Source: Pseudomicrostroma phylloplanum (lineage: Eukaryota; Basidiomycota; Exobasidiomycetes; Microstromatales). Taken from it: a stretch of DNA of 64,000 bases. Below are positions 35,001 to 47,634 of this stretch, one piece after another; within the stretch, counting starts at the first letter, position 1, and each line of letters opens with the position of its first letter. The stretch is from positions 372,001-436,000 of the forward strand of contig BCHS01000016.1 in assembly GCA_039545275.1 (NCBI GenBank), in the 5' to 3' direction. The notes beneath the pieces were generated by a model that saw only the letters and a program-made list of their open reading frames with translations, did not search any database and had not been told where the DNA came from. The position numbers and the translations under genes were made by a program.

Positions 35001-35709
35001 AAGTTCCTCTCTCCTTGGACGCTCACCTGTCCTCTCCGTTGTCTCTCCTGCTAAACTTCCAAAGCTCCTTTCCAGAGTCGAATTCAATCTTCCTGACCGT
35101 GTCGCCATTGTTGAGCACTACGGGTTCCCAGGAAGCACTTTCAGGGATGGGGACAAATACAGCATCGACGCCCGGGAATATTTCGCGCTGCGTGGCTGGC
35201 ACCCTGCTGATGTGTCGGCCGCGTGTGGGCTGTCCGACATCGTCATTGACCTGCCTACCAGCACCAGGCGGGAGGAGTTGCTTGGTCCACAATGGCCAAC
35301 CAGTGAGAGCGTGGAATGCTTGCGCCTTTTCCCCACCTTGACCACTGATGACGATTGCCATCTCACCGTCGAGCCAGAATCCCTGTACCTCTTCGCTGAT
35401 CTGCTGTCTCCATACGAGTACGCCGTTGCGCGGGTTGCGGGCTGCTATCACGCCTCGATCGCTGACGGAGAAGAGGGCAGTCTGGGCCTTGCCGGTCTCC
35501 ACTTCGCCCGAGACATGGGACAGGATGCGGTGATAGCGGGGGTTGATGGACAGCGAGGGGAAGCGGGACACCAGGGGGGTTCCTTGCCTGGGGAGGTAGG
35601 CGTCAAAGGAGAAGGCGGCCTCTTCTGTTAGGGCGGAGGTGGGAGTGAGGAGGGCGAGGAAGCCGAGGATGGCGATGGCCAGCAGCTGCGGTAGACGTAG
35701 CCGAGCCAT
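32013..35709 (-). CDS. ER membrane protein complex subunit 1 (EMC1)
   Basis: EMC1 is the large luminal and transmembrane subunit of the ER membrane insertase. Exons 35709-35027 and 34938-32013 give 1202 residues. The ATG at 35709 begins a signal peptide (LAIAILGFLALLTP, then the mature part near TSALTEEAAFSFD). The first beta-propeller has SVSDRGVIAARNPRNGVLVW and KIEFDSGKELWKF. The second exon continues the propeller (HQVLSAHSGSLLYQTDLPDV, TLVWELNPITGEFVDG). The conserved DUF1620 C-terminal region has SDWEGIKSLGFTETLYN, YPKGSPALAGG, LPPYDPLLL and a final membrane helix (QLVGTTGILALGILI). It is divergent from DIM1. Confidence 0.93.
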
Positions 35710-37148
<1,439 letters not shown>

Positions 37149-38025
37149 AGATGCGAAGGAGGAGGATCCCGGTCGGCGCTCCTGCTCGCCTTCCCTGTCC
37201 GAAATGTGCCCACTATCATGAACAACACTGTACAATAGACGATACCATTCTCAGCCCCTTTACTAAGTCTGTGTAGCGAGTGTGCAAGCCCAGCCGTCAG
37301 TCTGGTACAGAGCAACGGCGGGGAGAGAGCGAAAAGAAGTCAAGAAGAGATGAATGAGCTCGAGATCTGCCTGCCAAGGAAGCGAGGCACAGGGCTCTGC
37401 TGTGTGCGCCCCCTTGTTTGCTTCGTTGCTTCATTGCTTGCTTGCTTGTCTAGCTTCTGGTGCGCGTGGCTTGACCCCTCTTGGCTCTCAGCCTCTGGCC
37501 CGGTGAAATGGTACAGTGCAGTGCCGTGCGGGCGCCCCCCGCGTGCCCCACGCGTGTCAGACGTACGTCCTGGCGAAAGTGCGGAAGTGGCGCTCGAGCG
37601 TTAATTAATTAAAGCAGGCCAAGAGGTCTCTTGGCGGCGGGACGCGGGACGCCGGCGGCTTTTGCTGGTGCTGCTGGTGCTGCTTCGATGAGGCTGAGAG
37701 TGAGGCTGAGACTTATGGATGAAGGTACGCGGGGATGAGGGGCCGGCGGTGAAGGTGAGCGAATGAGTGAGAGGAAGCGGACCTGGCGGGCGGTGGATGC
37801 ACCTCTTCTTCTTCCATTTCTTTCAAAAGATGGCATGGCACGACTTGGGCCAAGCCAAGGAAGCAGCTGGCCTGATGAATTTTTGTCTGTCGTCTTCGGT
37901 CCTATAAGAGAGAGGGGGAAAACAGTATCGAGCTTACCGCCCCTTGCTGTGCTCGATTTGTCTGCCCTCCCTCTTCTGTCTGCGAGGATTCTTCCTGCTA
38001 AGTCCTCCTTCGTACATCGCCCGCG
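37149..38025. other. Intergenic region, no gene supported
   Basis: This stretch of 877 bp lies between DIM1 and the GH128 gene. It contains an AT-rich TTAATTAATTAA patch near 37,603 in otherwise GC-rich DNA, and GCTTGCTTGCTTG near 37,435. Short frames on both strands have no recognisable motif. The last 100 bp before 38,026 is the likely promoter of the glucanase gene (CCTATAAGAGAGAG near 37,901 could be TATA-like). Confidence 0.5.
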
Positions 38026-39182
38026 ATGCCACGCTCATCGCCGTCAAGGGGTCGCGCCACTCCTTCGCTCCCGGCTTTCACTGCCGCCGGTGCTGGTGCT
38101 GCCCTCCTGGCCGTCTCGATGCTGATGGCAGGCACAGCGTCCGCCGCAACCGCAACCGCAACCGCAACCGCAACCGCAACGCCCGCACGGGGTATCGGCT
38201 GGCCCTGGTTCTCCAACACGTCCGCCCTCACCTTTGACGGATCTTCATGGGTGTACAATTGGGAGCGTGAGTAGGCCCCTCTGCAATTGTTGATCTGCTG
38301 CCGAGTTGTGTTCACTTTGAGCATTTCTTCTGACTTGCACGCCTTTGTACCGACTGTGCCCACTCAGTCTACAAACCCACTGGCGGTTCCGTCGGCTCCA
38401 TGGAATTCGTACCCATGGTTCGCACCGAGGCGGACCTGCAGTACCTCACCTCCTACCAGACGGTCAAGGAGGCCTCTTGGCTCATGGGCTTCAACGAGCC
38501 CGACATGGGCGCCGACGTTGGCGGGAGCAGCATCAATGCCACGTACGCCGCGCAGCTCTGGAAGGAACACATCGCGCCGCTGCGCTCTGAGCGCCTCAAG
38601 CTCGTCGCCCCTGCCGTGTCCAGCTCGGGAGCTGCGGGAGAGGGCCCCAGCTGGCTGGCAGACTTCCTCGCCGCCTGCGACGGATGCGTCTTTGATGCGT
38701 ACGCCTTCCACCCTTATGCCTCGAACCGCTGGGGCGTGTCGGCGCTTATTGGTGACTTCCTCGAGCTAGGCCATACGCCAGTATGGGTGACCGAATTCAA
38801 CACCTACACCGCCGAAGAGGGCGGAGCGCCCTTTGTGGAATACATGATCGACTACTTCAACAACAAGACAACGGACGAGGTGGCTAGGTACTCGATGATT
38901 TCTAGGGTGGCGCAGGACACGGCTACCCTCGCCGATCTGCTGTATGTCAATGGCAGCCTCACCCCGGCAGGCGAGACGTATAACTCCTATCAGGTGCAGG
39001 CGCGTGCTCAAGACACGTCGTCTTCCTCTTCGACGTCCTCTTCGTCTTCCTCCTCGCCAGGTGCTACGCATTCAGCTGCGACCACGTACGCCAACAGTGC
39101 GCCAGACGACTACCTGGTGGCGCCTGCCTCGTTGATCTGTTTCGCATTTATTGCACTCGCAACGTTTGCACTTGTATCATAG
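38026..39182 (+). CDS. Secreted GH128-type beta-1,3-glucanase (Asl1-like), probably GPI-anchored
   Basis: Exons 38026-38266 and 38368-39182 give 351 residues. Residues 1-40 form a signal peptide (AAGAGAALLAVSMLMAGTAS then A). After it comes an Ala-Thr repeat. The catalytic domain starts at GIGWPWFSN. MGFNEPD carries the presumed acid/base glutamate (E124), and WVTEFN carries the presumed nucleophile (E223), as in GH128 of the Asl1-like clan-A fold. These enzymes act on beta-1,3-glucan in fungal cell walls. The C-terminus has a Ser-rich stalk and a hydrophobic tail (LICFAFIALATFALVS) that fits a GPI-anchor signal. Substrate and role in wall remodelling are inferred from the family. Confidence 0.88.
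38145..38183 (+). repeat. In-frame hexanucleotide microsatellite (Ala-Thr) in the glucanase gene
   Basis: Six to seven tandem copies of GCAACC (with frame GCA ACC) encode an Ala-Thr run directly after the predicted signal-peptide cleavage site. The run is uninterrupted and in frame, so its length can vary without breaking the gene. Confidence 0.85.
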
Positions 39183-39294
39183 CTGTTCTTCTCCTGTCAC
39201 CGTTCTGGAATGTCATTGTTGTACCACATTGACCTGACACAGAGGGTGCTCAGCAGCTATTCCTCCCCAACTCCTCCCGTGGTGCATCCTCCTT

Positions 39295-42200
39295 TCAAGC
39301 CAAGATCACCAGCCTCAGCAACACCTCGTCGACCTCTGCCCACTCTGCATCTCGAACCCAGCTCCCGTACCTCTTCTGGAGCATCTCCCCGACCGCCCTC
39401 TGTCCCACTGACCTCACCGCCTCGAAAGCAGCCTCGGCCTCGTCGACCCCGCCTGCAACCACCGTTGGTAGACCCTGGCCGTTCTGGACGAGGGGGCCAA
39501 ACATGGCGCGCATGAGCCTGAGCAGCTCTCGCAGTTCGCCCGGGGGCAGTGGAGACAGGATGCACAGGGCGTTGTTCACCTCCTGGAGGAGCGCCAGGTC
39601 CTGCGAGCAGGCGGCGTACAGCGAGACGTCCTCAGGACTGCACAAGTAGCTCAGCAGACGGGCACGCACCTCGTCCTGCTGCATGCTGGTATGCGCGAGC
39701 CTTTGCAGACTGTGTCGAGCGGTCACTAGCAGGGACTTGGGCAGTACTTCCCCTGCGACGTCTTCCCCGGAGGCTTTGGTGAAAGCCGCGTGAGAAGCGA
39801 AGCGAGCCAGCCAGAGGCAGTCTTGCAAGTCCGCAGGTTGGACGTACCCGAGGCTGACTGCGTTGTAGCACTGATACAGCGAGAGGTAGAGGGGCAGGTC
39901 GTTCTGATGTCCGCGCTGCAGACAGGCCATCAGAGCCTCCGGCAGATACTTCGACAGCTCCGCAGCGTCCTTCTGGTGCGGTAATAGCCGAAGCAGCCTC
40001 GCCAGCTCGCGACTGATGGCCGAACCCTCTGCCATTTGCGAAAGCACCGTCGTGGGCGGAGTGAACACTCCCGCCACTTCTACGCCCACCTCGTCGGACT
40101 CCTTGGCCAGAGAGGCATTCATGATGCTGCGCTGGCCCTTCGCGTCGGCTGCATGACTCAGATACCCGGCCTTTCTCTTGACCGAGAAGGCTCTGGCTTT
40201 TCTCAGAATTGCAGATTGATCCGAGGCCTCGTCGAGAACAATCTGCGAGCTCCAATATCTGTCCGAATCGATCAAAATGGCTTTGATGCGGTCCAGGTGC
40301 GGAAGCTGGTGCGGAGTCGTGGCCTGGTAGGTAGACCCGTCTCTCCCCGTGATCGTAATCGGTACTTGCGCCACCTCGCCCGAGTCTACATCGCGAGTCG
40401 TCACCAGCCTTGGCTCGACAGCTAGCATCCACATATGCCGATATGCCTGCAAGTGTGCACGGTTGTCAGTCGCCTTGGTCGGCATGCGCGGGTAGAACGC
40501 AATCAGTAGAGCAGCAACGGCGGCATCGGAATTGCCGAGGGTGAAGCGTCCACCGCCGAGGAACAGCACACCCAAAGCCATGTGGGTTGCCATGTGGTGG
40601 CCATAAGGCTCGTGCGCTGGGGAGAAGCCGTGATTGATGCGAAGGAGCTTCAATACATCAACGTCACCTGTGCCTGCCAAGACGATGGAAAGACCAGTCG
40701 CAGCGACGGCTGCAGAGGCTTGAGCTGCGGCTTGCAAGATGCGATCCTCGTAGTCTGACTTGGCGAGACTCTTGGCGATACGAGTCCATTCGTGATGTTT
40801 CTCGAGAAGGAGCTTCTTCGTTGCTTCGTCCGCCGAGCCCGCATACTTGAGACTGAGAGCAAAGAGTGCACCAGTCTCGATGTTGATGAGGGCAAGAGTG
40901 TGCCACGACGCCTTCGTCTGTTTCTTTGTTCGTCGTAGGAACTGTGGTACTACAGATTGCAACCATGTGTGAGACGGTGTCATCGCATTCCACATGATCA
41001 AATTGCGAGCGAGCGAATGCACGAGCAGCACATCTGGACGATGCTTGTCGAGCTCCGCTGGGCTAGTCGGCAGTGGGATCTTGTTGGCCGCAACTTCGTC
41101 ATTGCTTCTCAGGAAGAGCAGAGCGTAGGCGACAGCTGCAGGCGACGCAGTGATCCTAAGATCGACGCGCCAGGTGGGGTCTCCTGTTGTCTCTCCAAAC
41201 AGCTCCTCAACCGGCCCAACGATGAGCTGTTCCAACTTTGAAAGGATACGGCGGTCCCTTGCAGCCTTCATGCCTTGTCTGCGTCCACGTCCAAGCATGA
41301 CCAGCCCCAGGCCGAGAGCTGCAGAGAGCGAGTACGCCTCACGACAGAAAGTCTGAGCATCGGTCGTCTCAATGACTTGGGCACCGATCTGATCACATAG
41401 AGCCTCTGCAATGTGGCTCACGTCCGCACCGAGGAACAAAAGCCCGGTACCAAGAAGAGCGGCGGACTGTACCAGCGTCGAATGTGCCAGGTTGGCCGAC
41501 TGTGGCGGTAGGAACGCTTTGACGTGGCAAGCCAGCAAAGCCCTGACGTCGGGATCACCCTGCGCAACGAACGTCGCTGATAGTCCGAGTAGGAGGCCGA
41601 TCGAGGTCAAGTTGTGTCGGTCGCCTAGGTAGCGGTATGTGTGGACCTGTCCGATCGTCGCAAATCTTCCTGCCAGACCCAAGCCTAGCAGCAGTCCAGC
41701 ATGTCGAGCGCTTCTCTCCCCCTGACTCTGAGAGAAGTACCAGGTCGAGTCAACTTTGCCTTGATCCACGACCATCTCGAGAGCCGACGCCGCACCATTG
41801 TGGAAGTCTGGCCACTCGAGTTCAGGCGAGTCATTGCGAGGCTCGGCAAAGCCGTAGGACTGCACTGGCTTCAGATGAATCCGCAGGTTGATCCGAGGAG
41901 TGAACCACTTCTGTGTAGCGTCGAAGCGCTTTGTGAGGAGCAGGAACATACCACGTCCCACTTGCGTCGCCTTGATGCGCTCGGCCACATTGGAGAGTCG
42001 GATACTGCCACTTTCTCGATTCTCTGCGTCAGTCTTGTCCGCGCGTACTGGTGCTCGGATGACCGTAGGCCTGCTGGTTACAAGCATTTCTGCAACGTCC
42101 TGGAGCCTCCTGTCGGCTGGGAAAATCATTGCAGACAGAGGATCGAGCTTCACAGCAGTCGGTAGTGATCTGAGACTTTCAGCTGCATAGTGGACACGCT

Positions 42201-45200
42201 GTTCATGTCCAGCGCCCGAGCCTAGGTTGGCGAGGTCCTCCCGACCCATCAGACGGTATGCCACTGGTGATAAGCCTGCAGGCGGATGGCGGGAGATTGT
42301 GCGTAGCTTATGACGAAGTACGGCAGTGACGCTCCACGGCAAATTGCTCAGGTCTTTGCAAATGTGATCGAGCCAAGCGCTTGTCCCTCTGCCGTCTTGT
42401 GAGCTCAAAGTTGATGTGGTCAGCGCATCGAACAGCTTCGCGATGCGTGGCAAGAGGCGTGCAGATAATGATGGGCGGCTCTCGTCTGGCCAGAAGGACT
42501 GCAGAAAGGCTTGTTTGGATTCAAAGCGCCCCGAGACGGCTGCCAAGGCCGAGTCGAAGACATCCTTGGGTCGGTAGGAGGATATGACAGTCTGGCTTAG
42601 CTGATGACGTGTCTTCCCAAGGGTCCCAGGTGCAATGAAGCGTCCCCAATAATCGGCCAGCAATGTCGCTCCGTGACAGACGGCAAGATGAAAGATTAGG
42701 GTGCCCAGCTGATCACTCGCAATGGGCGGCAAGGCAACGTCGAGACGTAAGTCCTGTGCTACGGCATTGAGGGTGGACAAGAGAGAAGAGATCCGACTTG
42801 GTGGGCCTTCGCACTTGGACTGGACGATGAGAGCGACTATAGCTGAGGGAGGTATGGCGACACTCGCTTCGTCTTCCTGGACCAATAGACTCATCCACGC
42901 CGATGCCTGATGCCCTGGGCCGAGATTGTCCAGATCTTTCTGTAAGAACAGCCCTGAGAGAACATCCCATTCTGACCCCTCTGTGCTACTCAGCATATGT
43001 GAGACCCACTCTTGACGGTAGGAGAGACCGTTCTCTACTGCAACCTCGAGAGCCGTGAGTACAGCTTGGACAGTGGCGTATACGGGCGCAAAGGCGAGCT
43101 CGGCCTGAGAGGTCTGACCGCCTTCGCAGAGAAGAGAGACTACGTCGCCCCGTGATGAGTCGCCAAGCAAGTGAAGTACTCGAGGTCGTTGAGCAGACTG
43201 TTCGGGGGTCCAGTGCCTAATCCGACAGGTCGACTCGTCGAAGAAAAGCGGTATCGGCTTGAGAGAGTCGCTCGAGCCTACTCGAAGCTGAAGGTGGCCT
43301 TCGCCGTCTACTGTGAGCATGTCTTTCTGCTGAGCTCCAGTAGCAGCAATAGAGATCGCTCTCGAAGACGCTGCAGACACTGAGCCTCTTGGTCGCGTGC
43401 ACTTGAGGTAAGAGACATCGTCTGCAGCTATGAGCTCGATTTGCCTACAGAGCAGTTGCTTCGAGGTACTTATGTAAACCAGAACGGATGCATCTTCTTC
43501 AGGGGATGAGATGAACACACTGGCGTCGGAAGACTGGGCCATGGGAACATCAGCGATGACTGCAAGGAGTTGCAAGGCTGGTCTTCTAGCGAAGGCGTCG
43601 TCAAGGCCGGCATCATCATCAAAGGGTGACGCTTTGGCTTCTGGATGGCGCTCTGTATCAGGATCTTCAGACAGCAGAGGTTTTGCGCTAGTGATCCCAT
43701 AGATGCAGTTGTGGTCGCCTTCATCTTCCAGAGGAGCGCTTTTCGATGACCTTCGTCTGGAGATCGAGCTACTCGTAACGCGGGTGTGGGTTCGCGGAAT
43801 GTACGGCGTGCGGGCCATCTGGCTGTTTCGCTTTTGCTTGACGATACTTCCCGACGTGCGCCGACTGTCGCCAATTTTGCTGCTCTCTGCAGCCGCTACC
43901 GAGCCTTTGCTGGTCCTTCGTGCCAGTCCCTCCACGATCTGGCCCATTTCCTCAGCTTCAGCTGCCTCGTCCACCCGATCTGATTGTACTGGTACGGACG
44001 TCAAAGGGCCGGCTGCCGCACTGTTACCGTTGGCAGGACCGGTGAAGGACTCGTCGATTCGAGCCATGTTGATGTTGCTTTTGTCAGCGGTAGAAGGGAA
44101 CTTAGAGCTCCTGCGGCGAGTCATGGGAGTCTGCCGTACGGGCCCTTGCTCTCGTGCAGGCGTGGATGTACTGGAGAGCCTGGTGGAGCGACGCGGCAGG
44201 GTACCTGCAGGACCTCTGCTAGACCAGCTGTCAAGTCGCAACAGACACGGCCTTCCATTGCTTGCTGCGCGGCTCACTTCGAGACCAGACTCTTGAGCAT
44301 CCCTCTGCTCAGATTCCTCAGCTAGTATCTGCGGCGTGAGGGAACCTTTCCACTGCTCACACGCAGCTGAAAAGGCGTATACCCGGAGCTTGCTCGTTCT
44401 AGGGTCGGAAGTAACGATGATCGAATACCGGTGCTTCTTCAGCGTTCTGGGTTTGGCTGGAGCGGACGAGGCGAAGATGACGTGCTCATCGACATTGCCA
44501 AAGTCTTGCGTTGCGCCATAAGCTGCGACTGAGCCGTCTCTGTTCCACAAGAGCTTCTCGACCAGTGCGATAGGCAATACTTGTGAGAAGTGGTGCTCGA
44601 GATAGAAGAGGGTTGGAAGAGAAGCTTCAGGTGGTCTACTACTCTCTGATGCCGCTTCATTGCGGAGACGTCGCGAGTCTTCTTGTTCCACTGTACGCTG
44701 AAACACTACCCCCAGCAAAGTAGGGACAGCCCGTTGTAATCTGAAACCTTTGGGAAGAGCGTATTCCTCGCCCAGGCGCGGATAGTACACGATGATTGCA
44801 GACTGCAACACGACGACCAGCGCACGCTCAATTCCTTGCCGCCGAGGGGGGAAGCGACGGGCATCTTCTGCGGGTCCTCCATTGAGCTCTGCGACGAAGG
44901 CCCGCTGTGAAGGACTGAATAGCTGGTGAGAGTCATCGGAGCTCTGTCGCCTGCGAGGATAGCCTTCTGCGGAGACTGAAGTCGTGGTGGAAGCCAGTCT
45001 GGGTCCATACCTGTCAAGCCATGACCAGCAAGCATGCACGACGGCTTCTTGATAAGAGTAGCTTCTGATGACCTGGCAACCTCTGCTCCATACCAGTCTC
45101 TTGCCCTGCCAAGCCAATTCCGTAGGCCCTTCGGCTTCCTGTGTGACTGTTCTGCCCGGTCTGACCTCGTCGTACGAGTCGGCTGGGCGTGCAAGGGTGG

Positions 45201-45411
45201 ATCGTAGGTGCTTGAGGATAGCCGACTCGGTCGAGGAGCCTCCAGCGAGGTGGTTGAGCAGGTCGTTCTCATCGTCTTCGTCGTCGTCGTCATTGTCTTG
45301 GCCAACGCGTGAGACTGCAGCGGCAGAGGCCAGGGCAGCGAGATGATAGGAGGGAGAGTATTGCGTCGAAGGCCCTGAAGCGGCTTGCATACGCTCTACG
45401 TCGTCCGCCAT
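39295..45411 (-). CDS. Anaphase-promoting complex subunit 1 (APC1)
   Basis: APC1 is the largest scaffold of the APC/C ubiquitin ligase that drives exit from mitosis. The frame is intron-free for 6.1 kb. The ATG at 45411 (MADDVERMQAA) gives 2038 residues; an extra 66 in-frame codons upstream lack conservation that I can see. An acidic run lies near residues 43-54. The WD40-like N-terminal part includes LVWSRGCQVIRSY and VVLQSAIIVYYPRLGEEYAL. Proteasome/cyclosome repeats begin near residue 1230 (GLLLGLGLAGRF, LLLGLSATFVAQGD) and include LGTGLLFLGAD and ALGVLFLGGGRFTLGN (near 1610). The middle is a long Ser/Arg-rich loop, as in other APC1 proteins. It converges with the glucanase gene. Confidence 0.93.
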   Translation of the reverse strand: MADDVERMQAASGPSTQYSPSYHLAALASAAAVSRVGQDNDDDDEDDENDLLNHLAGGSSTESAILKHLRSTLARPADSYDEVRPGRTVTQEAEGPTELAWQGKRLVWSRGCQVIRSYSYQEAVVHACWSWLDRYGPRLASTTTSVSAEGYPRRRQSSDDSHQLFSPSQRAFVAELNGGPAEDARRFPPRRQGIERALVVVLQSAIIVYYPRLGEEYALPKGFRLQRAVPTLLGVVFQRTVEQEDSRRLRNEAASESSRPPEASLPTLFYLEHHFSQVLPIALVEKLLWNRDGSVAAYGATQDFGNVDEHVIFASSAPAKPRTLKKHRYSIIVTSDPRTSKLRVYAFSAACEQWKGSLTPQILAEESEQRDAQESGLEVSRAASNGRPCLLRLDSWSSRGPAGTLPRRSTRLSSTSTPAREQGPVRQTPMTRRRSSKFPSTADKSNINMARIDESFTGPANGNSAAAGPLTSVPVQSDRVDEAAEAEEMGQIVEGLARRTSKGSVAAAESSKIGDSRRTSGSIVKQKRNSQMARTPYIPRTHTRVTSSSISRRRSSKSAPLEDEGDHNCIYGITSAKPLLSEDPDTERHPEAKASPFDDDAGLDDAFARRPALQLLAVIADVPMAQSSDASVFISSPEEDASVLVYISTSKQLLCRQIELIAADDVSYLKCTRPRGSVSAASSRAISIAATGAQQKDMLTVDGEGHLQLRVGSSDSLKPIPLFFDESTCRIRHWTPEQSAQRPRVLHLLGDSSRGDVVSLLCEGGQTSQAELAFAPVYATVQAVLTALEVAVENGLSYRQEWVSHMLSSTEGSEWDVLSGLFLQKDLDNLGPGHQASAWMSLLVQEDEASVAIPPSAIVALIVQSKCEGPPSRISSLLSTLNAVAQDLRLDVALPPIASDQLGTLIFHLAVCHGATLLADYWGRFIAPGTLGKTRHQLSQTVISSYRPKDVFDSALAAVSGRFESKQAFLQSFWPDESRPSLSARLLPRIAKLFDALTTSTLSSQDGRGTSAWLDHICKDLSNLPWSVTAVLRHKLRTISRHPPAGLSPVAYRLMGREDLANLGSGAGHEQRVHYAAESLRSLPTAVKLDPLSAMIFPADRRLQDVAEMLVTSRPTVIRAPVRADKTDAENRESGSIRLSNVAERIKATQVGRGMFLLLTKRFDATQKWFTPRINLRIHLKPVQSYGFAEPRNDSPELEWPDFHNGAASALEMVVDQGKVDSTWYFSQSQGERSARHAGLLLGLGLAGRFATIGQVHTYRYLGDRHNLTSIGLLLGLSATFVAQGDPDVRALLACHVKAFLPPQSANLAHSTLVQSAALLGTGLLFLGADVSHIAEALCDQIGAQVIETTDAQTFCREAYSLSAALGLGLVMLGRGRRQGMKAARDRRILSKLEQLIVGPVEELFGETTGDPTWRVDLRITASPAAVAYALLFLRSNDEVAANKIPLPTSPAELDKHRPDVLLVHSLARNLIMWNAMTPSHTWLQSVVPQFLRRTKKQTKASWHTLALINIETGALFALSLKYAGSADEATKKLLLEKHHEWTRIAKSLAKSDYEDRILQAAAQASAAVAATGLSIVLAGTGDVDVLKLLRINHGFSPAHEPYGHHMATHMALGVLFLGGGRFTLGNSDAAVAALLIAFYPRMPTKATDNRAHLQAYRHMWMLAVEPRLVTTRDVDSGEVAQVPITITGRDGSTYQATTPHQLPHLDRIKAILIDSDRYWSSQIVLDEASDQSAILRKARAFSVKRKAGYLSHAADAKGQRSIMNASLAKESDEVGVEVAGVFTPPTTVLSQMAEGSAISRELARLLRLLPHQKDAAELSKYLPEALMACLQRGHQNDLPLYLSLYQCYNAVSLGYVQPADLQDCLWLARFASHAAFTKASGEDVAGEVLPKSLLVTARHSLQRLAHTSMQQDEVRARLLSYLCSPEDVSLYAACSQDLALLQEVNNALCILSPLPPGELRELLRLMRAMFGPLVQNGQGLPTVVAGGVDEAEAAFEAVRSVGQRAVGEMLQKRYGSWVRDAEWAEVDEVLLRLVILA

Positions 45412-46034
45412 CTCGCAGCGACAAGGCCGCAGATGTGTGGGGTTGAGTATGATGTCCAGGTGTTGGCGGGTTGCAAAGGAAAGGAAGAAGTGACACACGG
45501 AATGCACGGATGTGTGCACCTCGCGTCTGCAGGCGCACACGGAACTGGCAAACAGGCTTCCCAGGGCGGCCACGCGAGGCGAGCATGACCGCCTCTCTGC
45601 CTCGTACACATCGCCAGAACCACGACGAGATCAGACATGGGAAGGCTATTCGGAAGCAGAATGTTGAAGCATCATGTAACATTGTCAACCATCCAAATGG
45701 TCGCCATGCTTTGCGAGTGTGGTCCTCGTATGGCGTTTACGTTGGGTGGCCCTGGCTGCTGCTGTGTGCGGTGGAGGGCGGGGGCCAGGCAGGGCGAGGC
45801 GCGCACCGGCCCACCGAGGTGTTGGTCGGGAGCGCCATCCCACCCTGGATACCATCACTCCTGCCACTCCACTCCTTCCAGCTGTGATCACCACGACGTT
45901 GCCTTCTGACCATCCCTCACCCCTAGCACCTGTATTCTAACAACTCCCTTCTATACCCACTGAGCCTCGCCCCTGTCGGCGCCTCCTCCACCTCGTCTTC
46001 CCTCGGGGCTGTAGTTCCCCACACATCCTACGAG
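45412..46034. promoter_or_regulatory. Divergent promoter region, APC1 / VPS26
   Basis: This stretch of about 620 bp lies between divergent starts. The open frame of APC1 continues to 45609 without an obvious better start. The 100 bp before 46,035 is pyrimidine-rich. No gene is seen. Confidence 0.5.
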
Positions 46035-47387
46035 ATGGCCTCCTGGCTATCCCCACTGCTCACCTCGTCCCTGGATGTAGACGTCCGCCTCCTGGATGGC
46101 ACGGTGCCAGCGGACCAGAACAGGAAGCAGATTGAGGTCAAGGTGGACAAGGACAGGAGAGAGATGTGCACAGTCTACTTCGATGGAGAGACTGTACAGG
46201 GCGAAGTGGTGATTAGGAGCAGGGACGGCAAAAAGTGGGCTCACGATGGACTCAGGATCGAGTTCGTGGGCAGCATCGGTGAGTAGGCGCTTGAGAACGT
46301 TCGACCTTGTACGGGACCATGTCTTTGCTCAACCCGATGAGATGCTCCTGCCACCCTCACAGAGCTCTTCTACGATCGCAATCACCACCACCCATTCCTG
46401 TCCCTCTCTCGGTCCCTAGCACCAGCAACACCCTCCAATGCCCCCTCTCTGGTCATCCCCTTCTCTTTCCCAAACGTAGAAAAGCCATATGAGTCCTACC
46501 ACGGCATCAATGTGCGCCTACGGTACTTCCTCAGGGTGACCCTAAATCGGAGAATGGCAAGCGGAGGGGATATCCTAAAGGAAAAGGAGCTCTTTGTTCA
46601 GAGTTATCGAATCGCACCAGAGGCAAACAATGCAATCAAGATGGAAGTAGGAATTGAAGACTGTCTGCACATCGAGTTCGAATACAATAAGAGCAAGTGA
46701 GTCATGGCAAATTTCTCTGTGGGAGGCTGCTGAGAAGCGATACTCACTTTCCCTTTCCCTCTACTCTATCTACTCTGCCTTCAGATACCATCTCAAGGAT
46801 GTCATCGTTGGCAAAATCTACTTTCTGCTGGTCAGAATCAAGGTCAAGCACATGGAGCTTAGCATCATCAGGAGGGAGACGACGGGTAGCCGTGAGTAGC
46901 GCCAAAGGCCGGCAGGGAAGAGTGAGGGCGATGCCTCTGTCTATGCGGGATACCTTGTGACTGAAGCCACCGCTCTCCCTCGTCTTTGCTCTTCTCAGCG
47001 CCGAATCAGTACAACGAGAGCGAGACGATTACGAAATTCGAGATCATGGACGGAGCTCCAGTGAGAGGTGAGTCATCAAAAGGCCAAGCAAAGCTTCGTG
47101 GGCTTGTCCTGACGTCTCGCCCACATGATTCCATCTAGGCGAGACCATCCCAATCCGGCTATTCTTGGGTGGCTTTGACCTCACTCCGACATTCAGAGAC
47201 GTCGCCAAGAGATTCTCCACGCGGTACTATCTCAACCTGGTTCTCATCGATGAGGAGAACCGCAGATACTTCAAGCAGCAGGAGATCACCGTCTAGTGAG
47301 TAGCCTCTCAGGCCGGAGATCAAAGCATAGAGTCGCTAACTCGTGTCTCTGCTGCCCCTCTTTCTTAGCCGGATACCCGAGAACTGA
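46035..47387 (+). CDS. VPS26: Retromer subunit Vps26
   Basis: Vps26 is the arrestin-fold subunit of retromer, which returns receptors from endosomes to the Golgi. Six exons join in frame (46035-46278, 46363-46696, 46785-46891, 46999-47067, 47139-47295, 47369-47387) and give 309 residues, the usual size. Hallmarks are IELFYDRNHH at the first junction, NVEKPYESYHGINVRLRYFL, YHLKDVIVGKIYFLLVRIKV, MELSIIRRETTGS, NESETITKFEIMDGAPVRGE and IPIRLFLGGFDLTPT. The final exon adds only six residues. Introns are 71-107 nt with GTGAGT donors. It is the most intron-rich gene per length here. Confidence 0.97.
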
Positions 47388-47634
47388 GGCGAGAGGTTCC
47401 ACCGGTCTATAGCTATCCTATCCTGTCGCTTGACGGCTTGACCGTCCAGCAGCCTACCGCTTGTCATTGTCACTCTCGCTACTCACTTATAACGAGAGAT
47501 TTCTTTACACTTGTCTGCTCGAAGTGACCTGATAGGTGGCTACGAGGCCTGATGGCGCTAGAAGTTCTGCTGTGTAATGGCTGTTGTATTGTCTGTCCAT
47601 CCGTGCCTCTGCACCCTTCCCGCTGATCCTTGCC

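Noticed and set aside
45412..45609. 66-codon N-terminal extension of APC1
   Set aside because: It is Cys/Arg/His-rich without an APC1-like pattern; the downstream ATG leads directly into the acidic APC1 N-terminus. It is not fully excluded.
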